Below, one piece after another: positions 22,802 through 25,007 of a DNA stretch of 25,007 nt. Under the pieces are notes generated by a model that saw only the letters and a program-made list of their open reading frames with translations, was not told the origin of the DNA and searched no databases. A program made the translations under genes and the position numbers. Location: contig SVHQ01000009.1 in the NCBI GenBank assembly GCA_015055785.1, forward strand, positions 1-25,007, read 5' to 3'. The stretch is from Clostridiales bacterium. GTDB taxonomy: Bacteria > Bacillota_A > Clostridia > Christensenellales > Borkfalkiaceae. Position 1 is the stretch's first letter. Each line of letters starts with the position of its first letter.

Positions 22802-23248
22802 TTAGAGGTATTCCTTCCACTTCTTTTCAAATTGTTCTTCAGCTTTTATCATTTCATCGAGCAAAGCGATAATTTCTTCATTCCCATCCTCGCTCAAATC
22901 ACCTGCTGTCGTGCGCAAGGACGTAATACCCATCACCGTGCCCTGCACCATCATATCCGCAATATGCGCGCGGGAATTATCCGTCAACGTGCTCATCTTG
23001 ATAGACCCCCACATCATCGCTTTTTTCATGGGATTAGGTTCTTTTAATTCCAAACCCATGTCCTTGGCAAGCGTAGCAGCTTTTGCAGAAAAACGTTCGT
23101 ACTCTTCATGTTGTGCGTGCAATTCCTCGCGCACTGCCATATCCTGTGTTTCAGGCAAAATATTTGATATCGATTGCAGGGCAAGCTGTGCATTGCGGTA
23201 AATTTCCGCCAAAGCTTCTTCGGTTTTTTTCTTGTCATGATTTTCCAT
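22802..23248 (-). CDS. Uncharacterised small helical protein (ferritin-like bundle shape)
   Basis: 148 residues; I do not recognise the family with certainty. The sequence is almost entirely helical, acidic and rich in Ala, Met, Glu and Lys, with a heptad-like spacing suggesting three or four helices, e.g. EEALAEIYRNAQLALQSI, then EELHAQHEEYERFSAKAATL, MKKAMMWGSIKMSTLTD and IIALLDEMIKAEEQFEKKW. No signal peptide or membrane segment. The general layout resembles four-helix bundle proteins of the DUF2383/ferritin-like kind common in Clostridia, but metal ligands are not evident. AAAGGAGATG precedes the ATG. It is divergent from rplU. Confidence 0.7.
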   Translation of the reverse strand: MENHDKKKTEEALAEIYRNAQLALQSISNILPETQDMAVREELHAQHEEYERFSAKAATLAKDMGLELKEPNPMKKAMMWGSIKMSTLTDNSRAHIADMMVQGTVMGITSLRTTAGDLSEDGNEEIIALLDEMIKAEEQFEKKWKEYL

Positions 23249-23369
23249 AAAAACATCTCCTTTTTGCGTTTATAATACAAAGTGTTGCCGATTTTTCCCT
23301 TTTACATACCCTACAATATAAAATTTAGCCTTTTTTATATAAAAAATAAAAATATTCATTGAAAAATGC

Positions 23370-23399
23370 TTGACGGAAAAGAAAAAAATATGTTATAGT
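23370..23399 (+). promoter_or_regulatory. Promoter for rplU-rpmA
   Basis: -35 TTGACG (23370-23375), spacer 18, -10 TATAGT (23394-23399), 112 bases upstream of the rplU start, leaving room for a structured leader. Confidence 0.75.
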
Positions 23400-23403
23400 T
23401 ATA

Positions 23404-23505
23404 GTCGAGCCGATAGGAACGGGCTTTTTTAAGTCAGCAATTTTTACGCAAAAACGTGAAAACGCTGCGCCTTGGATATTCTTCGAGACTGGAAAGAGGA
23501 GGTAA
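23404..23505 (+). promoter_or_regulatory. Candidate L21 leader structure
   Basis: The leader before rplU has two possible stems: AGCCG...CGGGCT with a one-base bulge followed by TTTTTT, and CAGC...GCTG around TTTTTACGCAAAAA. A leader that binds L21 is known in front of rplU in many Firmicutes. I cannot match the consensus reliably by eye, so this is tentative. Confidence 0.35.
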
Positions 23506-23510
23506 ATTTT

Positions 23511-23816
23511 ATGTACGCTATCATCGATAACGGTAACAAGCAGTATAAAGTTGCAGAAGGCGACGTTGTAAGAGTAGAAAAGCTCAACGCAGCAGAAGGC
23601 GAAACTGTATCTTTCAAAGTGCTTATGGTTGCTGATGAAAACGGTATCAAGACGGGCGCGGAAGTAGAATCCGCTAAAGTTACCGCTACGGTCGTTAAGC
23701 AGGATAAGGCGAAGAAAATCATCGTCTTCAAGTATAAAGCTAAGAAAAACGAACGTAAAAAGCAAGGTCACAGACAGCCCTTCACCGCAGTTAAAGTTGA
23801 AAAAATCGAACTCTAA
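23511..23816 (+). CDS. rplU: 50S ribosomal protein L21
   Basis: 101 residues from ATG 23511, chosen for AGGAGG 8 bases upstream. [18 protein letters not shown] is the L21 start; the C-terminal [24 protein letters not shown] carries the RNA-binding GHRQPFT motif. Large-subunit protein. It heads a unit with rpmA 87 bases downstream; the gene for the Prp protease that usually lies between them in Firmicutes is missing. Confidence 0.96.
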   Translation: MYAIIDNGNKQYKVAEGDVVRVEKLNAAEGETVSFKVLMVADENGIKTGAEVESAKVTATVVKQDKAKKIIVFKYKAKKNERKKQGHRQPFTAVKVEKIEL

Positions 23817-23903
23817 TTTGGTTTTTAACGCTTGATTGCACACCGCCTTTTTATATAAATATATAGAAGGCTTGGGAAAAATAAATTTTAAGGAGAAATA
23901 AAG

Positions 23904-24182
23904 ATGATTTTTATCAGTTTATTCGCTCATAAAAAAGGTACCGGTTCCTCCCACAACGGTAGAGATAGTGAAGCAAAGCGTCTTGGCACGAAGCGTAGCG
24001 ACGGTCAAAAAGTTCTTGCTGGTAACATTCTCGTTCGTCAGAGAGGTACGAAAATTCATCCTGGTACGAACGTAGGCATCGGTAAAGATGACACCTTGTT
24101 CGCACTCGTTGACGGTATCGTTCGCTATGAAAGAATGGGCAAAGACAAGAAAAAAGCAAGCGTTTATCCCATCGCTGAATAA
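23904..24182 (+). CDS. rpmA: 50S ribosomal protein L27 with a Prp-cleaved N-terminal extension
   Basis: 92 residues. [26 protein letters not shown] is the conserved L27 start, preceded by MIFISLFAH, a hydrophobic extension ending Phe-Ala. In Firmicutes such an extension is removed by the cysteine protease Prp after the Phe-Ala pair before assembly, exposing the end that reaches the peptidyl-transferase centre. AAGGAG lies upstream of the ATG. A strong terminator follows. Prp is presumably encoded elsewhere. Confidence 0.95.
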   Translation: MIFISLFAHKKGTGSSHNGRDSEAKRLGTKRSDGQKVLAGNILVRQRGTKIHPGTNVGIGKDDTLFALVDGIVRYERMGKDKKKASVYPIAE

Positions 24183-24200
24183 TTAAATGAGATAATGTTA

Positions 24201-24226
24201 AAACCCACCGATTACGGTGGGTTTTT
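24201..24226 (+). terminator. Terminator after rpmA
   Basis: AACCCACCG-ATTA-CGGTGGGTT followed by TTT. Perfect 9-pair stem. Confidence 0.9.
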
Positions 24227-24331
24227 CGTTTACTTTTTTGTTCTTTAAGAGTATAATAATAGTAGGAAAAAGTACAATATAAATTAGAAAAAACAGCTCA
24301 AAAAAACAAAATCTGATAAGATGAGGCTACC

Positions 24332-25007
24332 ATGTACGAGATGAAGGATAAAAACGAGAAAAACAACCCTACCATGTACGCGTTGAAAAATAAAAAGCAA
24401 TATGCGTTAGGAGGGGTATTCTTCATTATTTTGTCAGCTTTTTTCTATTCATTGATGAGTTTATTTGTAAGGCTTGCAGGTAATTTACCCACCTTTCAAA
24501 AGGCATTTTTTAGGAATTTTATCGCGACTTTCGTAGGGTTTGCTTTGTTGATAAAAAGCGGCTCGTTAAAAATGCAAAAAGGTAGTTTGCCGGCTTTAAT
24601 TGGTAGAACGATTGCGGGTTCGATTGGCGTTATCTGTAATTTTTATGCCATTGATAGAATGAATATTTCCGATGCGTCCATTTTAAATAAACTTGCGCCC
24701 TTTTTCTCCGTTGTCTTTTCCATTTTAATATTAAAGGAAAAAGCGTCTTGGAAAGATTGGGTTTTGGTGGCGTTGGCATTTTGTGGCGCATTGTTTGTGG
24801 TGAAGCCCACTTTTTCTTCCGCGGAAAGCCTCCCTGCTTTTATTGGCGTCTTGGGCGGTTTAGGCGCAGGGCTTGCTTATACTTTTGTACGATATTTAGG
24901 AAAAAAGGGGGAGCGAAACGCCTTTATTGTGTTTTTCTTTTCGGGGTGTTCCTGTTTGATTATGTTGCCGATGGCGATTGTGCAATATCAGCCGATGAAC
25001 TTTATGC
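24332..25007 (+). CDS. EamA/DMT-family transporter, cut by the window end
   Basis: Open to the right edge (225 residues seen). Membrane segments begin after residue 24 with YALGGVFFIILSAFFYSLMSLFVRLAG, then FVGFALLIKSG, the paired GSIGVICNFYAIDRMNISDASILNKLAPFFSVVFSILILKEK and WVLVALAFCGALFVVKP: the EamA repeat of drug/metabolite transporters, usually ten segments. Two in-frame starts exist: ATG 24332 with GAGG 5 bases before it, and ATG 24374. Both lie on copies of the CCATGTACG motif, giving MYEMKDK and MYALKNK. Substrate unknown. Confidence 0.82.
   Translation, partial: MYEMKDKNEKNNPTMYALKNKKQYALGGVFFIILSAFFYSLMSLFVRLAGNLPTFQKAFFRNFIATFVGFALLIKSGSLKMQKGSLPALIGRTIAGSIGVICNFYAIDRMNISDASILNKLAPFFSVVFSILILKEKASWKDWVLVALAFCGALFVVKPTFSSAESLPAFIGVLGGLGAGLAYTFVRYLGKKGERNAFIVFFFSGCSCLIMLPMAIVQYQPMNFM

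Noticed and set aside
13200..23000. CRISPR array from the repeated short units
   Set aside because: Copies are scattered and lie in tandem pairs with variable hairpins, not regular repeats separated by unique spacers; no cas genes.
1..25007. tRNA or rRNA genes
   Set aside because: I saw no cloverleaf or rRNA core sequence in any gap.

Overview
The window looks like an origin-proximal stretch of chromosome from a low-GC, spore-forming member of the Firmicutes (Clostridia-like, probably from an uncultured lineage). The evidence is a GerA-type germinant receptor operon, the sporulation protein YyaC, the rpmH-rnpA-yidD-yidC-jag ribosome/membrane block, dnaN, rsmG, two clusters of DnaA boxes, Firmicutes-style holB-ricT and lon-engB pairs, and an L27 with the N-terminal extension that Firmicutes cleave off. 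Genus or species cannot be assigned from sequence alone.

Layout, left to right. 1-2.9 kb: end of gerAA, then gerAB and gerAC (+). 2.9-3.7 kb: no gene; two copies of a dispersed structured repeat followed by a dense cluster of DnaA boxes (five perfect). 3.7-4.4 kb: a CvpA-like membrane protein (-). 4.7-6.0 kb: yyaC and a preQ1 transporter, queT, with its own promoter and a likely preQ1-I pseudoknot riboswitch (+). 6.0-7.5 kb: a DUF4097/LiaF-like envelope-stress pair (-). 7.7-11.2 kb: jag (khpB), yidC, yidD, rnpA and rpmH, all on the minus strand and transcribed in the order rpmH to jag. 11.4-13.2 kb: dnaN and a small SLOG/DUF1273-type protein (-). 13.2-13.8 kb: no gene; this is the best oriC candidate, with an AT-rich stretch, a run of TAG-like DnaA-trios, a short GC-rich spacer and about ten DnaA boxes. 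13.8-14.5 kb: rsmG (+), followed by tandem structured repeats and other hairpins. 14.9-16.8 kb: holB and ricT (-). 17.2-19.0 kb: a Wzz/BY-kinase pair (+). 19.2-22.4 kb: lon and engB (+). 22.8-23.2 kb: an unrecognised small helical protein (-). 23.5-24.2 kb: rplU and rpmA (+). 24.3 kb to the end: an EamA transporter cut by the window edge.

How it fits together. The genes left of about 13.4 kb are mostly leftward and rsmG starts rightward, as expected for replication forks leaving 13.4-13.7 kb. The exceptions on the left are gerA, yyaC and queT, which would be head-on. dnaA is not in the window; dnaN sits directly upstream of rpmH on the same strand, so the usual rpmH/dnaA/dnaN arrangement has been broken. 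The two DnaA-box clusters, about 10 kb apart, differ in quality: the left has more perfect boxes, the right has weaker boxes plus the trio element.

The most unusual material is non-coding: (1) a family of about nine structured intergenic repeats, usually in tandem pairs and often starting right at a stop codon, with a variable terminal hairpin and conserved body; (2) a short repeated motif, CCATGTACG followed by a NTG codon, that occurs six times on the plus strand, always with an ATG, and forms the N-terminal codons of EngB's extension and of the EamA transporter. Several proteins also carry unusual insertions or tails: YidC (about 238-residue outer loop), Jag/KhpB (Cys-rich linker and RGG-like tail) and GerAC (no lipobox, Ser/Gly linker).
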